Shown here piece after piece: positions 1-8,998 of a DNA stretch of 64,000 bases. Positions within the stretch are counted from its first letter, which is position 1, and every line of letters starts with the position of its first letter. This DNA comes from Parablautia intestinalis (GTDB lineage: Bacteria > Bacillota > Clostridia > Lachnospirales > Lachnospiraceae): assembly GCA_003612395.1 (NCBI GenBank), contig RAYQ01000013.1, positions 99,474 to 163,473 on the forward strand. The letters run 5' to 3'. A program made the translations under genes and the position numbers. Under the pieces are notes generated by a model that saw only the letters and a program-made list of their open reading frames with translations, was not told where the DNA came from and did not search any database.

Positions 1-119
1 CCGGAGGTCAGAAAGCCGGTGGTTTCTATATCTAAAAATAAAATTTGATCTAAGGGAGTCAAAAGTTCCAATGGATATTTTAAGCTGAAATTACCGAGAA
101 TGATTTCTTCTGTTTTCAT
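1..119 (-). CDS. YprB-like ribonuclease H-fold exonuclease, 5' part only
   Basis: The reverse strand opens with ATG at 119-117, seven bases after an AGGAGG ribosome site, and stays open for 39 codons to the window edge. Near residue 30 it reads LFLDIETTGF, the exo I motif (DxE) of DnaQ/RNase H-fold exonucleases. The N-terminal stretch before the motif resembles the YprB family found in Firmicutes. Only about the first tenth of the gene is visible, so the family call rests on one motif. It is divergent from rnfC. Confidence 0.6.
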   Translation of the reverse strand, partial: MKTEEIILGNFSLKYPLELLTPLDQILFLDIETTGFLTS

Positions 120-302
120 GGAAGCCTCCTGTCAATAAGCTGATATATTCCTATCTTAGTGTAGCATATTTTTTTAAATTACAGTAGTATTTTCGACAAA
201 AAAATAGTATATTTAAATAGATGAAATATCCTGCTGGCTGCCTGCCCTGCAGAGTGTGACAGCCGCAGTGTTCATCAATAAGTATGGAAAGAAGGGAGCT
301 AC

Positions 303-1619
303 GTGGCAAGATTAACGTTTACGGGAGGGATTCATCCTTATGACGGAAAGGATCTGTCGAAGGATAAGCCAATTAAGGAGATCTTACCTAAGGGAGATCT
401 GGTGTATCCCTTATCCCAGCACATTGGGGCACCGGCAAATCCGGTGGTTAAAAAGGGTGACAAAGTTCTGACCGGACAGAAAATTGCGGAGGCAGGCGGA
501 TTTGTGTCTGCTCCCATTTATGCAACCGTGTCCGGTACGGTTAAGGCAATAGAGCCGAGAAGAGTGGTAACAGGCGACAATGTAATGTGCATTGTGATTG
601 AAAATGACGGGTTGTACGAGGAAATTAAATGGCCCGAAATACCGCCTTTTGAAAAGTTGTCCAGAGAAGAAAAAATAGCTATGATCAGGGAAGCCGGAAT
701 TGTGGGCATGGGCGGCGCAGGTTTTCCCACAGCAGTCAAGCTTTCACCTAAGGAGCCTGACAAAATAGAATATGTGATTGTAAACTGTGCGGAGTGCGAG
801 CCTTATCTTACTTCCGATTATCGTAAAATGCTGGAGGAACCGGAGAAATTGATAGGGGGGCTTAAGGTGTCGTTAAGCCTGTTTGACAATGCCAGAGGAA
901 TTCTGGCAGTGGAGGACAATAAACCGGACTGTATCGAGAAACTGAGGAGCCTTACAAAAGATGAGAGCAAGATTACGGTCAAAGCGCTGAAAACCAAGTA
1001 CCCGCAGGGTTCTGAGCGGCAGCTAATCTATGCGGCCACAGGACGTGCCATCAATTCTTCGCAGCTTCCTGCGGACGCAGGATGCGTGGTGAACAATGTA
1101 GATACGGTGATAGCCATCTATAATGCCGTTATGCTTGGAAGACCGCTTATGTACAGGATCGTAACGGTTACAGGGGACGCCATTGCCGATCCCCGGAACT
1201 TTAAAGTAAGGATTGGCACCAACTATCATGAGCTGGTGGAGGAGGCCGGAGGCTTTAAGCAGGATCCTGTTAAGATTATATCAGGCGGCCCTATGATGGG
1301 ATTTGCCATTTTTGATTTGGATGTGCCCGCTACCAAGACATCCTCCGCACTGTTATGCCTGACAAAGGATGAGGTATCGGCTATGGAGCCTTCTGCGTGC
1401 ATTAATTGCGGCAAATGCGTGGAGGTATGCCCTGGCAGGGTGGTCCCAAGAAAGCTGGCGGATTATGCAGAGCATTATGATGAGGAAGCCTTTGTAAAAA
1501 ATAACGGGATGGAGTGCTGCGAGTGCGGATGCTGCAGCTTTATCTGTCCGGCAAAACGTCCTCTTACGCAGGTAATTAAATCCATGCGAAAGATGCAGCT
1601 TGCAAAAAAGAAAAAGTAA
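303..1619 (+). CDS. rnfC: Rnf complex subunit C (NADH-binding, 2x[4Fe-4S])
   Basis: Membrane-associated electron-input subunit of the Rnf ferredoxin:NAD+ oxidoreductase, which couples ferredoxin oxidation to Na+ or H+ export. The 438-aa protein has the N-terminal RnfC barrel region and a glycine-rich nucleotide/FMN region (GIVGMGGAGFPTAVK, near residue 135) as in NuoF. Near residues 366 and 404 lie two cysteine clusters, CINCGKCVEVCP and CCECGCCSFICP, each able to hold one [4Fe-4S]. The start is GTG at 303, seven bases after AAGGGAG. It is the first gene of rnfCDGEAB; rnfD follows after 24 bp. The C terminus is a short lysine run without the long Ala/Lys repeats of proteobacterial RnfC. Confidence 0.95.
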   Translation: MARLTFTGGIHPYDGKDLSKDKPIKEILPKGDLVYPLSQHIGAPANPVVKKGDKVLTGQKIAEAGGFVSAPIYATVSGTVKAIEPRRVVTGDNVMCIVIENDGLYEEIKWPEIPPFEKLSREEKIAMIREAGIVGMGGAGFPTAVKLSPKEPDKIEYVIVNCAECEPYLTSDYRKMLEEPEKLIGGLKVSLSLFDNARGILAVEDNKPDCIEKLRSLTKDESKITVKALKTKYPQGSERQLIYAATGRAINSSQLPADAGCVVNNVDTVIAIYNAVMLGRPLMYRIVTVTGDAIADPRNFKVRIGTNYHELVEEAGGFKQDPVKIISGGPMMGFAIFDLDVPATKTSSALLCLTKDEVSAMEPSACINCGKCVEVCPGRVVPRKLADYAEHYDEEAFVKNNGMECCECGCCSFICPAKRPLTQVIKSMRKMQLAKKKK

Positions 1620-1643
1620 AAAAGTAGGAGGAGAGGAACAAAG

Positions 1644-2576
1644 ATGAGCGATTTGATGAAGGTTTCATCCAATCCCCATATCCGGTCAAAGGTTACTACC
1701 AGTAACATCATGCTTGCAGTGGTAATCGCATTGCTTCCTGCGGCAGGCTTTGGCATTTTTAATTTTGGATTGGATGCACTTATTTTAATTGTTATTACAG
1801 TGGCAACCTGTGTGTTGACAGAATATCTTTATGAAAAAGCCATGCACAAAAAAATTACCATAGGTGATTTTTCCTGTGTGGTGACAGGGCTTTTATTAGC
1901 TCTCAATCTTCCATCCACAGCACCCTGGTGGATTGGCGTTGTAGGTGGTATTTTTGCCATTTTAGTGGTAAAGATGCTCTTTGGCGGACTGGGACAGAAC
2001 TTTATGAACCCGGCGCTGGGTGCAAGATGCTTTTTGCTGATATCGTATACCTCTATCATGTGTAACTTTGATTGTGATGCTTACACGGGCCCCACCCCTT
2101 TAGCCAGCCTTAAGGCAGGAGAGAGCGTTAATATCCTTGATATGGTGGTGGGAAGAACAGCCGGTGTAATCGGGGAAACATCTATGATAGCGATTGTAAT
2201 TGGTGCATGTTTCCTGATCCTCCTGGGTGTGATTGATTTAAAGATACCGGGAACTTACATAATAACATTTGTTATATTTATTGTTCTGTTTGGAGGTCAT
2301 GGCCTGGATCCTGCCTTTGTCAGCGCTCATCTGGCAGGCGGCGGCCTGATGCTGGGAGCCTTTTTTATGGCAACGGATTACGTGACAAGTCCGGTGACCA
2401 AAAAAGGCAGATATTTGTACGGCGTGATACTTGGTATTCTTACAGGGATTTTCCGGATTTTTGGTCCGTCAGCGGAAGGCGTTTCCTATGCCATTATTTT
2501 AGGCAATCTGCTGGTGCCTTTAATTGAAAAGATTACCATGCCGAAAGCATTTGGAAAAGGAGGGGAGAGGGCATGA
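1644..2576 (+). CDS. rnfD: Rnf complex subunit D (flavinylated membrane protein)
   Basis: Integral membrane subunit homologous to NqrB, 310 aa with about nine hydrophobic segments. It carries a covalent FMN on Thr in characterised homologues, attached by ApbE. The equivalent stretch here is DAYTGPTPLA (about residues 145-154). The acceptor would be Thr151, but the usual S/T-G-A-T reads T-G-P-T. The ribosome site is AGGAGGAG 5' of ATG 1644. The last four bases overlap rnfG (ATGA), so the two are translationally coupled. An apbE gene lies 4 kb downstream. Confidence 0.95.
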   Translation: MSDLMKVSSNPHIRSKVTTSNIMLAVVIALLPAAGFGIFNFGLDALILIVITVATCVLTEYLYEKAMHKKITIGDFSCVVTGLLLALNLPSTAPWWIGVVGGIFAILVVKMLFGGLGQNFMNPALGARCFLLISYTSIMCNFDCDAYTGPTPLASLKAGESVNILDMVVGRTAGVIGETSMIAIVIGACFLILLGVIDLKIPGTYIITFVIFIVLFGGHGLDPAFVSAHLAGGGLMLGAFFMATDYVTSPVTKKGRYLYGVILGILTGIFRIFGPSAEGVSYAIILGNLLVPLIEKITMPKAFGKGGERA

Positions 2577-3196
2577 AAAATATGATAAAGGATGCTGCCA
2601 TCCTCCTTGTTATTACCTTGTTTTCCGGACTGATTCTGGGGCTGGTATACGGCATTACCAAAGAGCCCATCGCTTTAGCCGAGGAGAGGGCGGCGAAGGA
2701 GGCGTATGCGGAAGTTTTTCCGTCAGCCGGAGAGTTTCAGGAGCAGGAAGTTACCTCTATGGAAGAGGAGAGCTGGAAAACAGAATGGGCAGAGGCGGGG
2801 TTTGAAGGGGTAGATATTGAAAAATCGCTGGCAGCCCTTGATGAAAGCGGAAATGTGCTGGGCTATGTGCTTACGGTGACAAGCCATGAAGGCTATGGCG
2901 GAGATATTACTTTTACCATGGGAATCAGCCTTGACGGCACGTTAAACGGGATATCCATTTTAAGCATATCGGAGACGGCCGGGCTTGGCATGAAGGCGGA
3001 AGACGTACTGAAACCCCAGTTTGCAGGAAAAAATGTACCCGGCTTTACCTACACAAAAACCGGAGCGGTTTCCGAGAGCCAGATTGACGCCATCAGCGGG
3101 GCCACAATCACCACCAATGCTGTCACAACGGCGGTAAACGGCGGCCTTTACTATTTCCAGTCACAGTTAGGAGGTGGCAGCAATGAAGCAGAATAA
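2573..3196 (+). CDS. rnfG: Rnf complex subunit G (covalent FMN, periplasm-side domain)
   Basis: FMN-binding subunit of 207 aa with one N-terminal membrane anchor (about residues 5-27) and an extracytoplasmic FMN_bind domain. The flavinylation motif is intact: DAISGATITT, with Ser175-Gly-Ala-Thr178, so Thr178 is the expected phosphoester acceptor for FMN. The start ATG overlaps the rnfD stop by four bases. The stop lies 14 bp inside rnfE, whose ribosome site is within the last codons of rnfG. The length fits the family. Confidence 0.95.
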   Translation: MKNMIKDAAILLVITLFSGLILGLVYGITKEPIALAEERAAKEAYAEVFPSAGEFQEQEVTSMEEESWKTEWAEAGFEGVDIEKSLAALDESGNVLGYVLTVTSHEGYGGDITFTMGISLDGTLNGISILSISETAGLGMKAEDVLKPQFAGKNVPGFTYTKTGAVSESQIDAISGATITTNAVTTAVNGGLYYFQSQLGGGSNEAE

Positions 3197-3959
3197 AATA
3201 ACGGAGCGTCTGGTAAACGGTCTGTTGAAAGAAAATCCTACTTTTGTGCTGATGCTGGGAATGTGCCCTACGCTGGCGGTTACCACATCGGCGATTAACG
3301 GCCTTGGCATGGGGCTTACCACAATGGTGGTACTTGCGCTCAGCAATATGTTTATTTCCATGCTGCGCAGGATTATACCCGATAAAGTGCGTATACCGGC
3401 CTTTATCGTGATCATAGCATCCTTCGTGACAGTGGTTGAGCTTTTACTGAAAGCTTTTATCCCCTTTTTATACAGTGCCCTTGGGCTTTATATTCCCCTT
3501 ATAGTAGTGAACTGTATTATTTTGGGCCGGGCGGAGGCTTATGCCTCCAAGAACGGGGTTGTGTCTTCTCTTTTTGACGGAATAGGTATGGGACTTGGCT
3601 TTACCTGTGCGCTTACTATAATCGGCGCCGTGCGTGAGTTAATAGGGGCAGGGGAGCTGTTTGGGTTTGCGGTTATGCCGGAAAGCTATGTGCCGTGCAG
3701 TATATTCGTGCTGGCACCGGGAGCCTTTTTTGTCCTCGCGGCGCTGACGGCAATCCAAAATAAAGTGAAAACAGCCGGAGAAAAGAAAGGCAGGGATATG
3801 TCCAGGATTCAGTCGGGCTGCAATTCCGATTGCATGAACTGTCAGGATACAGGCTGCAGCAAAAGATTTTATGATACATCATCAAAAGAAGATGCGATAA
3901 ACCAAAGCGGGAATGCAGCTAAAGTGACAGCAAAGAAGGAGGGGAAGAACAATGGTTAA
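3183..3959 (+). CDS. rnfE: Rnf complex subunit E with cysteine-rich tail
   Basis: Six-helix membrane subunit of the RsxE/NqrD family. The ATG at 3183 is chosen because AGGAGGT (3169-3175) lies seven bases upstream; an in-frame GTG at 3174 falls inside that ribosome site. About 195 residues of membrane domain are followed by roughly 55 hydrophilic residues not needed for the fold. This tail contains GCNSDCMNCQDTGC, a C-x3-C-x2-C-x4-C cluster. Charge rules for the membrane helices would place the C terminus in the cytoplasm. What the tail binds is unknown. The gene overlaps rnfG by 14 bp and rnfA by 8 bp. Confidence 0.93.
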   Translation: MKQNKITERLVNGLLKENPTFVLMLGMCPTLAVTTSAINGLGMGLTTMVVLALSNMFISMLRRIIPDKVRIPAFIVIIASFVTVVELLLKAFIPFLYSALGLYIPLIVVNCIILGRAEAYASKNGVVSSLFDGIGMGLGFTCALTIIGAVRELIGAGELFGFAVMPESYVPCSIFVLAPGAFFVLAALTAIQNKVKTAGEKKGRDMSRIQSGCNSDCMNCQDTGCSKRFYDTSSKEDAINQSGNAAKVTAKKEGKNNG

Positions 3960-4530
3960 AGATTTACTGATTATCTTAATTTCATCCTCGCTGGTCAGCA
4001 ATGTTGTTTTAAGCCAGTTTTTGGGACTATGTCCTTTCCTGGGTGTATCGAAAAAAACCGAAACGGCGGCAGGAATGGGGACGGCAGTTATCTTCGTTAT
4101 TACTCTGGCCTCTGCTGTAGCAGGCGTTATTTATAAATATATATTACAGCCCTTTGACCTGACTTATCTTCAGACAATTGTGTTTATTCTGGTTATTGCA
4201 GCTCTGGTGCAGTTTGTGGAGATGTTTTTAAAGAAATTTATGAAATCTCTTTATCAGGCGCTGGGTGTTTATCTTCCGCTGATCACCACCAACTGTGCAG
4301 TGCTTGGAGTTGCCCTTACTAATGTGCAGAAAAATTACGGAATCCTGACCGGAATTGTAAACGGTTTTGCAACAGCTGTGGGATTTACGATATCAATTGT
4401 TATCCTTGCTGGTATCAGAGAAAAAATGGAATACAATGATATTCCGGATTCCTTTAAGGGAATGCCGATTGTTCTGCTTACGGCCGGGCTGATGGCGATT
4501 GCCTTTTGCGGATTTTCAGGATTATTATAG
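3952..4530 (+). CDS. rnfA: Rnf complex subunit A
   Basis: RnfA/NqrE-type membrane subunit, 192 aa with six hydrophobic segments. With RnfE it forms the pseudo-symmetric membrane core that in solved complexes holds a [2Fe-2S] between the two subunits. Conserved cysteines appear as LGLCPFLGV (about residue 26) and TTNCAVLGV (about residue 108), matching those ligand positions. The ribosome site is AGGAGGGG and the gene overlaps the rnfE stop by 8 bp. An 81-bp gap separates it from rnfB. Confidence 0.95.
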   Translation: MVKDLLIILISSSLVSNVVLSQFLGLCPFLGVSKKTETAAGMGTAVIFVITLASAVAGVIYKYILQPFDLTYLQTIVFILVIAALVQFVEMFLKKFMKSLYQALGVYLPLITTNCAVLGVALTNVQKNYGILTGIVNGFATAVGFTISIVILAGIREKMEYNDIPDSFKGMPIVLLTAGLMAIAFCGFSGLL

Positions 4531-4611
4531 GCGGTATATCAGGTTTTAGGATATGACAAATTTGTGCTTGTACCCAAATTTAAAGGGCACTGGCAAGAAT
4601 AGGGGATTAAG

Positions 4612-5409
4612 ATGAATATAACAGGTGTTTTGCTTGCTGTGGCCGTGGTGGGAGGCGTTGGACTTTTTATCGGGCTTTTCCTTGGAATAGCGGCTATCAG
4701 GTTTAAAGTGGAAGTAGACGAAAAGGAAGAAGCGGTTTTGGCGGCACTGCCCGGCAATAATTGCGGGGGCTGCGGTTTTCCGGGCTGCGGCGGTCTTGCA
4801 GCAGCTATTGCGAAGGGAGAGGCTGCAGTGAATGCCTGTCCTGTAGGAGGCGAGCCGGTGGGGAAGGTGATCGCGGGCATTATGGGCGTGGAAGCCGGAG
4901 AAAGCGTAAGGATGCGTGCCTATGTGCAGTGCCAGGGCGATTGTGATAAGGTTACGCTGGATTATGAGTACAGTGGAATTGAGGACTGCAGGATGCTGTC
5001 TTTTGTGCCAAACGGAGGAGCAAAAAGCTGTAATTATGGATGTCTTGGGTTTGGAAGCTGCGTAAAGGTCTGCCCCTTTGACGCTATTCATGTGGAAAAG
5101 GGTGTAGCTGTGGTGGATAAAGAAAAATGCAAAGCCTGCGGAAAATGTATTGAAGTCTGTCCGAAAAATTTAATCAGTTTAATTCCGTATGATGCAAAAT
5201 ATGCGGTGGCGTGTAGCTCAAAGGATAAGGGGCCTGTTACCATGAAGGATTGCAGTGTGGGTTGTATCGGATGTCAGCTCTGTAAAAAGAACTGTCCTTC
5301 GCAAGCCGTGGAGATTACGGAGTTTAATGCCACAATTGATTATGAAAAGTGTACAGGCTGCGGAACCTGTACAGACAAATGCCCAAGAAAGTCTATTGTA
5401 AATATTTAA
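4612..5409 (+). CDS. rnfB: Rnf complex subunit B (polyferredoxin)
   Basis: Ferredoxin-accepting subunit, 265 aa. An N-terminal membrane helix (about residues 3-27) is followed by the Fe4S4 'Fe-S' domain with NNCGGCGFPGCGG and a later NACP (residues 47-78). Four further cysteine groups follow: CLGFGSCVKVCP, CKACGKCIEVCP, CIGCQLCKKNCP and CTGCGTCTDKCP. That predicts five iron-sulfur clusters. It is the last gene of the operon. No clear terminator is visible in the 95 bp before the next gene, so the aldo/keto reductase may be co-transcribed. Confidence 0.95.
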   Translation: MNITGVLLAVAVVGGVGLFIGLFLGIAAIRFKVEVDEKEEAVLAALPGNNCGGCGFPGCGGLAAAIAKGEAAVNACPVGGEPVGKVIAGIMGVEAGESVRMRAYVQCQGDCDKVTLDYEYSGIEDCRMLSFVPNGGAKSCNYGCLGFGSCVKVCPFDAIHVEKGVAVVDKEKCKACGKCIEVCPKNLISLIPYDAKYAVACSSKDKGPVTMKDCSVGCIGCQLCKKNCPSQAVEITEFNATIDYEKCTGCGTCTDKCPRKSIVNI

Positions 5410-5504
5410 ATTTTAATTATTGTTTGTTCTATAAGCTATAAGGCGGTAATTTTGGAAGTTAAAGGACGAAAGCCACAAAAATATGGTGATATGGAGGACT
5501 ATAA

Positions 5505-6545
5505 ATGGATAATAATAAGGTTCAGGTAAAGCTTGGAAGTACCAATATTGTAGTGGACAAAAATGCTTTTGGGGCATTGCCGATTCAGAGAGTCAGTGAT
5601 GAGACGGCGGTTAAATTGCTGCGAAAGGCATATGAAGGCGGTATGCGCTTTTTCGATACCGCAAGGGCTTACAGCGACAGCGAGCATAAGCTGGGGCTTG
5701 CCTTTGAGGGAATGCGTGGGGAAATTTACATAGCAACCAAGTCAGGGGCGCAGACAGGGGAAGATATGAAAAAGGATCTGGAAACAAGCCTTGAAATGCT
5801 CCGCACGGATTATATTGATATTTATCAGTTTCATAATCCGGCGTTCTGCCCTAAGCCGGGCGATGAAAGCGGGCTTTATGATGCGGCATTAGAGGCCAAA
5901 AAGGCCGGAAAAATCCGCCATATCGGAATTACCAATCATAGGCTCCAGGTTGCGAAACAGGCCATTGAAAGCGGTCTGTATGAGACTTTGCAATTTCCTT
6001 TCAGCTATCTGGCAGGGGAGAAGGAGGAAGAACTGGTGGAAGGGTGCAAAAAGGCAAATATGGGCTTTATTGCAATGAAGGCACTCTCTGGCGGTCTTAT
6101 TACCAACTCTGCGGCAGCTTATGCATATCTGGCAAAATTCGATAATGTGCTTCCTATTTGGGGAGTGCAGAGGGAAAATGAGCTGGAGGAATTTTTATCT
6201 TATATTGAAAATCCTCCGGTTATGACTGATGAGATAAAGGCTCTGATAGAGAAAGACAGAGAGGAACTCTGCGGGGAATTCTGCAGGGGCTGCGGCTACT
6301 GTATGCCCTGTCCGGCCGGAATTGAAATCAATACCTGCGCCAGAATGTCTCTGCTTCTTAGAAGATCGCCTTCAGACGGGTGGCTGACAGATAAGGCGCA
6401 GGAGATGATGGGGAAGATTGAAGGCTGTCTGCACTGTAATCAGTGCAGGGCAAAATGCCCTTACGGCCTTGATACGCCGGCCCTGCTTGAGAAAAATTTA
6501 AAAGATTATAAAGAAGTGGTTGCGGGAAAAGTAAGTGTAAAATAA
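5505..6545 (+). CDS. Aldo/keto reductase with C-terminal ferredoxin domain
   Basis: A 346-aa protein of the COG1453 type: an aldo/keto reductase barrel (residues 1-250) plus a [4Fe-4S] C-terminal part. The barrel keeps DTARAYSDSE (catalytic Asp and Tyr positions), an ATKSG lysine strand and YQFHNP with the His. Towards the C terminus come CGEFCRGCGYCMPCP and CLHCNQCRAKCP, ligands for two clusters. The substrate is unknown; family members are thought to take electrons from ferredoxin-like donors. Its place directly after rnfB and before apbE fits ferredoxin-linked redox balancing (inference). The ribosome site is TGGAGGA and the start ATG 5505. Confidence 0.88.
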   Translation: MDNNKVQVKLGSTNIVVDKNAFGALPIQRVSDETAVKLLRKAYEGGMRFFDTARAYSDSEHKLGLAFEGMRGEIYIATKSGAQTGEDMKKDLETSLEMLRTDYIDIYQFHNPAFCPKPGDESGLYDAALEAKKAGKIRHIGITNHRLQVAKQAIESGLYETLQFPFSYLAGEKEEELVEGCKKANMGFIAMKALSGGLITNSAAAYAYLAKFDNVLPIWGVQRENELEEFLSYIENPPVMTDEIKALIEKDREELCGEFCRGCGYCMPCPAGIEINTCARMSLLLRRSPSDGWLTDKAQEMMGKIEGCLHCNQCRAKCPYGLDTPALLEKNLKDYKEVVAGKVSVK

Positions 6546-6568
6546 ATGTATAAAGAACAAAATAGTAT

Positions 6569-7573
6569 TTAAAAATTCACATATAAAATATCGCCCTCCT
6601 CTGTGATGAAAACCGCCCGTACTTCGGGAAAGCTTTCTAACACAGAGAGGGCTTTTTCATACCCTAAAATAAAGCACAGAGTAGAAAGGGCATCCCCGTC
6701 AACGGATGCATCGCTTAAAACAGTTACCTGGGATAAGCCGCTTAGGGAAGGGTACCCGGTCTTTGGGGATAAAATATGATGGTATAGTTTCCCGTCTTTT
6801 TCAAAGTAACGCTCATAATTTCCGGAGGAAACCACGCTTAAGTCGGAGATATCCAGGGTGAGCGCGGCAGTGCCGGGAGAGGCAAAAGGTTTCTGAATGC
6901 CAATGCGAAATAAGGAACCATCCGGTTTATTTCCCACGGCAACTACATTTCCGCCTAAATTAATCAGTGCGGAGGTGACGCCCCGGGAGATAAGATATTC
7001 TTTTAGCTTATCGCCAATATACCCTTTGGCGATAAAGCCAAGCTCTACCCGGGTCAAAGGATCCTTTAGCGTTACCTGGTTGCCGTTTATGATAATGGAA
7101 TGATAATCCACATGGGTTAAAGCCTCCTCAATCTGTTGTTTTGAGGGAACAATCTCCCGATTGCCGGAACCGAAATTCCAGAGTCTGGATAAAGAGCCAA
7201 TAGCAGGGTCCACCAGTCCGTCAGAGAGCCGGGCATATTTTAAAGCGATCTCCAGTAATTCCAAAGTATCCCTATTCACCGTCACGGCCGCTCCTGCGCT
7301 GTGATTCAGATTCCATATATCGCTCCCCTCTATATTGGGACTCAGCAGATTTTCATAATATTCCATTAATTCCATACATTTCCCAGGCAGTTCATCGGAC
7401 CCTCCTTCATACACGGTAACCGATACAACGGTATCAAAATAAAACCCGCCTGCCGTAACCGTGCCGGCTTCGGGAGAAGTTTGGGAAAAAGGAACGCTGC
7501 AGCCCATAAGAAATAAAGGAAACAAAATACAAATTGGATGAAATATATTTTTCAGTTTAAAAAGAGGAAGCAT
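6569..7573 (-). CDS. apbE: FAD:protein FMN transferase, lipoprotein
   Basis: ApbE transfers FMN from FAD to Ser/Thr of target proteins outside the membrane; RnfG and RnfD are the obvious local targets. The 334-aa protein has a lipoprotein signal ending FLMGC (Cys25). Family motifs visible are FDTVVSVTVY near the N terminus, VDPAIGSLSRLWNFG, LGFIAKGYIGDK, NLGGNVVAVG, and a C-terminal DGDALSTLCFILG region. The start ATG follows AGGAGAG. It converges with the Fe-S aldo/keto reductase gene, 23 bp apart, and is divergent from the GH25 gene. Confidence 0.93.
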   Translation of the reverse strand: MLPLFKLKNIFHPICILFPLFLMGCSVPFSQTSPEAGTVTAGGFYFDTVVSVTVYEGGSDELPGKCMELMEYYENLLSPNIEGSDIWNLNHSAGAAVTVNRDTLELLEIALKYARLSDGLVDPAIGSLSRLWNFGSGNREIVPSKQQIEEALTHVDYHSIIINGNQVTLKDPLTRVELGFIAKGYIGDKLKEYLISRGVTSALINLGGNVVAVGNKPDGSLFRIGIQKPFASPGTAALTLDISDLSVVSSGNYERYFEKDGKLYHHILSPKTGYPSLSGLSQVTVLSDASVDGDALSTLCFILGYEKALSVLESFPEVRAVFITEEGDILYVNF

Positions 7574-7783
7574 CTATAAACTCTCCTGTTTTATCAGTCT
7601 GGGAAAAGTAACAATATATACCCTTCCACTGTTTGGTAACGAATAAAGGTTGTAAAGCCACCGCATTTCATGTATATTAATTAGTGTTACTGGCTTACAG
7701 TCATTATAAGGTTTTTTATAAAATTTGGAAAGAGAAAGTGGTGGATTTAGATGCGTTTACCTGACGAGCAGGAAGAAAGAGGG

Positions 7784-8998
7784 ATGGGAATTCCGGTTAT
7801 CTATACGATTGTGGCTGTTTCCGTCTTTATTCTGATTATTCTGGCGGTTGTATTTATGAGTAATACGAGACAGAGCGGGAGAGAGGCGGCAAAAAATAAG
7901 GATGTGGAGGCAACGCCTTCGCCAACACCGGCTAAAGAAGGAGAATTGGCTGAGGGCGAGGCGGACATTGAAACTTTATATAGAGAAAATAAGCTCCGGG
8001 CAGAGGATCTGGATTTTTGGGATATGTATTCAGGCAGTGGGGCAGTCACCGGAGAAGACGGAGAGGAAAACCAGGAAACAGATGAAGAACAGGCATCCGC
8101 TTCGCCGGATAAAAGCCCCGGTGCATCGGCATCTCCCGGTATAAGCCCCGGCGCATTGTCATCTCCCGGTACCAGTCCGGACCCGTCAGCTTCTCCTACT
8201 CCTACCCATGAGCCAACGGAAGAAGAGATGGCGGCTTCAGGGGATTATGTTCAGGTTACTTTAAGAGACGGGACAAAGGAGTGGATAGAAATATCAGAGG
8301 ATATCCCGCGGTATACTTATGATTTTACCAATTTAAGGATAAGTGACGGAAAGATGGCATACTATCAGGATGGAGAAAAGGTTTCATGGCTGGGTGTTGA
8401 TCTGTCTAAAAACAGTGGTAACGTGGATTTTGAAGCTTTAAAAGAATCCGGGGTGGATTTTGTCATGCTCAGGTTAGGAGGCCGGGGATACGAGACAGGA
8501 CTTGTATCGCTGGATGAAAGTTTTGTCAATAACATTACTAAGGCCCAAAGCGCAGGATTAGAGGTTGGCGTTACTTTCTTTTCACAGGCGGTGACCGCAC
8601 GGGAAGCGGAGGAAGAGGCTGAATTTGTGTTAAACAATTTGATTCCATACAGAATAAGCTTTCCCGTAGCCTTTGATATGGAATACATTGTAAATGACGA
8701 GTCCCGAATTGATATACTGACGAAGAAGGATAAGACAGAGATTGCGGAAACCTTTTTGTCCCGGATTGAGTTAGAAGGCTACCGCTGTGTCCTTTATGGC
8801 GGAAAAAACTGGCTTTTAGGCGAGATAGAGTCAGAAGATTTACTGGCGTACTACGATGTATGGCTAAATGAGCCCGGTTCCGTACCGGAATTCCCCTATC
8901 AGTTTAAAATGTGGAAATACGACACATCACAGAAGATAGAGGGAGTGGAAAATGAAGCAGCCTATACCATAAGCTTTGTAAATTATTCCCGCAAATAA
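7784..8998 (+). CDS. Membrane-anchored GH25-family lysozyme-like protein
   Basis: A short N terminus and one transmembrane helix (PVIYTIVAVSVFILIILAVV) are followed by about 140 residues of low-complexity Pro/Ser/Thr/Glu-rich linker with repeated SPG and SPTP units. The C-terminal 200 residues look like a glycosyl hydrolase 25 (muramidase) barrel: GVDLSKNSGNVDF, FVMLRLGGRGY, VGVTFFSQA, FPVAFDMEYIV and VWLNEP. The acidic pair expected for catalysis would be Asp of GVDLS and Asp/Glu of FDMEY. ATG 7784 has AGGAAG nine bases upstream. An in-frame ATG at 7751 would add 11 residues but has a weaker ribosome site. The 3' end overlaps the next, convergent gene by 16 bp. Confidence 0.8.
   Translation: MGIPVIYTIVAVSVFILIILAVVFMSNTRQSGREAAKNKDVEATPSPTPAKEGELAEGEADIETLYRENKLRAEDLDFWDMYSGSGAVTGEDGEENQETDEEQASASPDKSPGASASPGISPGALSSPGTSPDPSASPTPTHEPTEEEMAASGDYVQVTLRDGTKEWIEISEDIPRYTYDFTNLRISDGKMAYYQDGEKVSWLGVDLSKNSGNVDFEALKESGVDFVMLRLGGRGYETGLVSLDESFVNNITKAQSAGLEVGVTFFSQAVTAREAEEEAEFVLNNLIPYRISFPVAFDMEYIVNDESRIDILTKKDKTEIAETFLSRIELEGYRCVLYGGKNWLLGEIESEDLLAYYDVWLNEPGSVPEFPYQFKMWKYDTSQKIEGVENEAAYTISFVNYSRK

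Noticed and set aside
303..5409. Na+-translocating NADH:quinone reductase (Nqr) operon
   Set aside because: RnfB with five iron-sulfur cluster motifs and RnfC with two clusters are present, and NqrF is absent, so it is Rnf.
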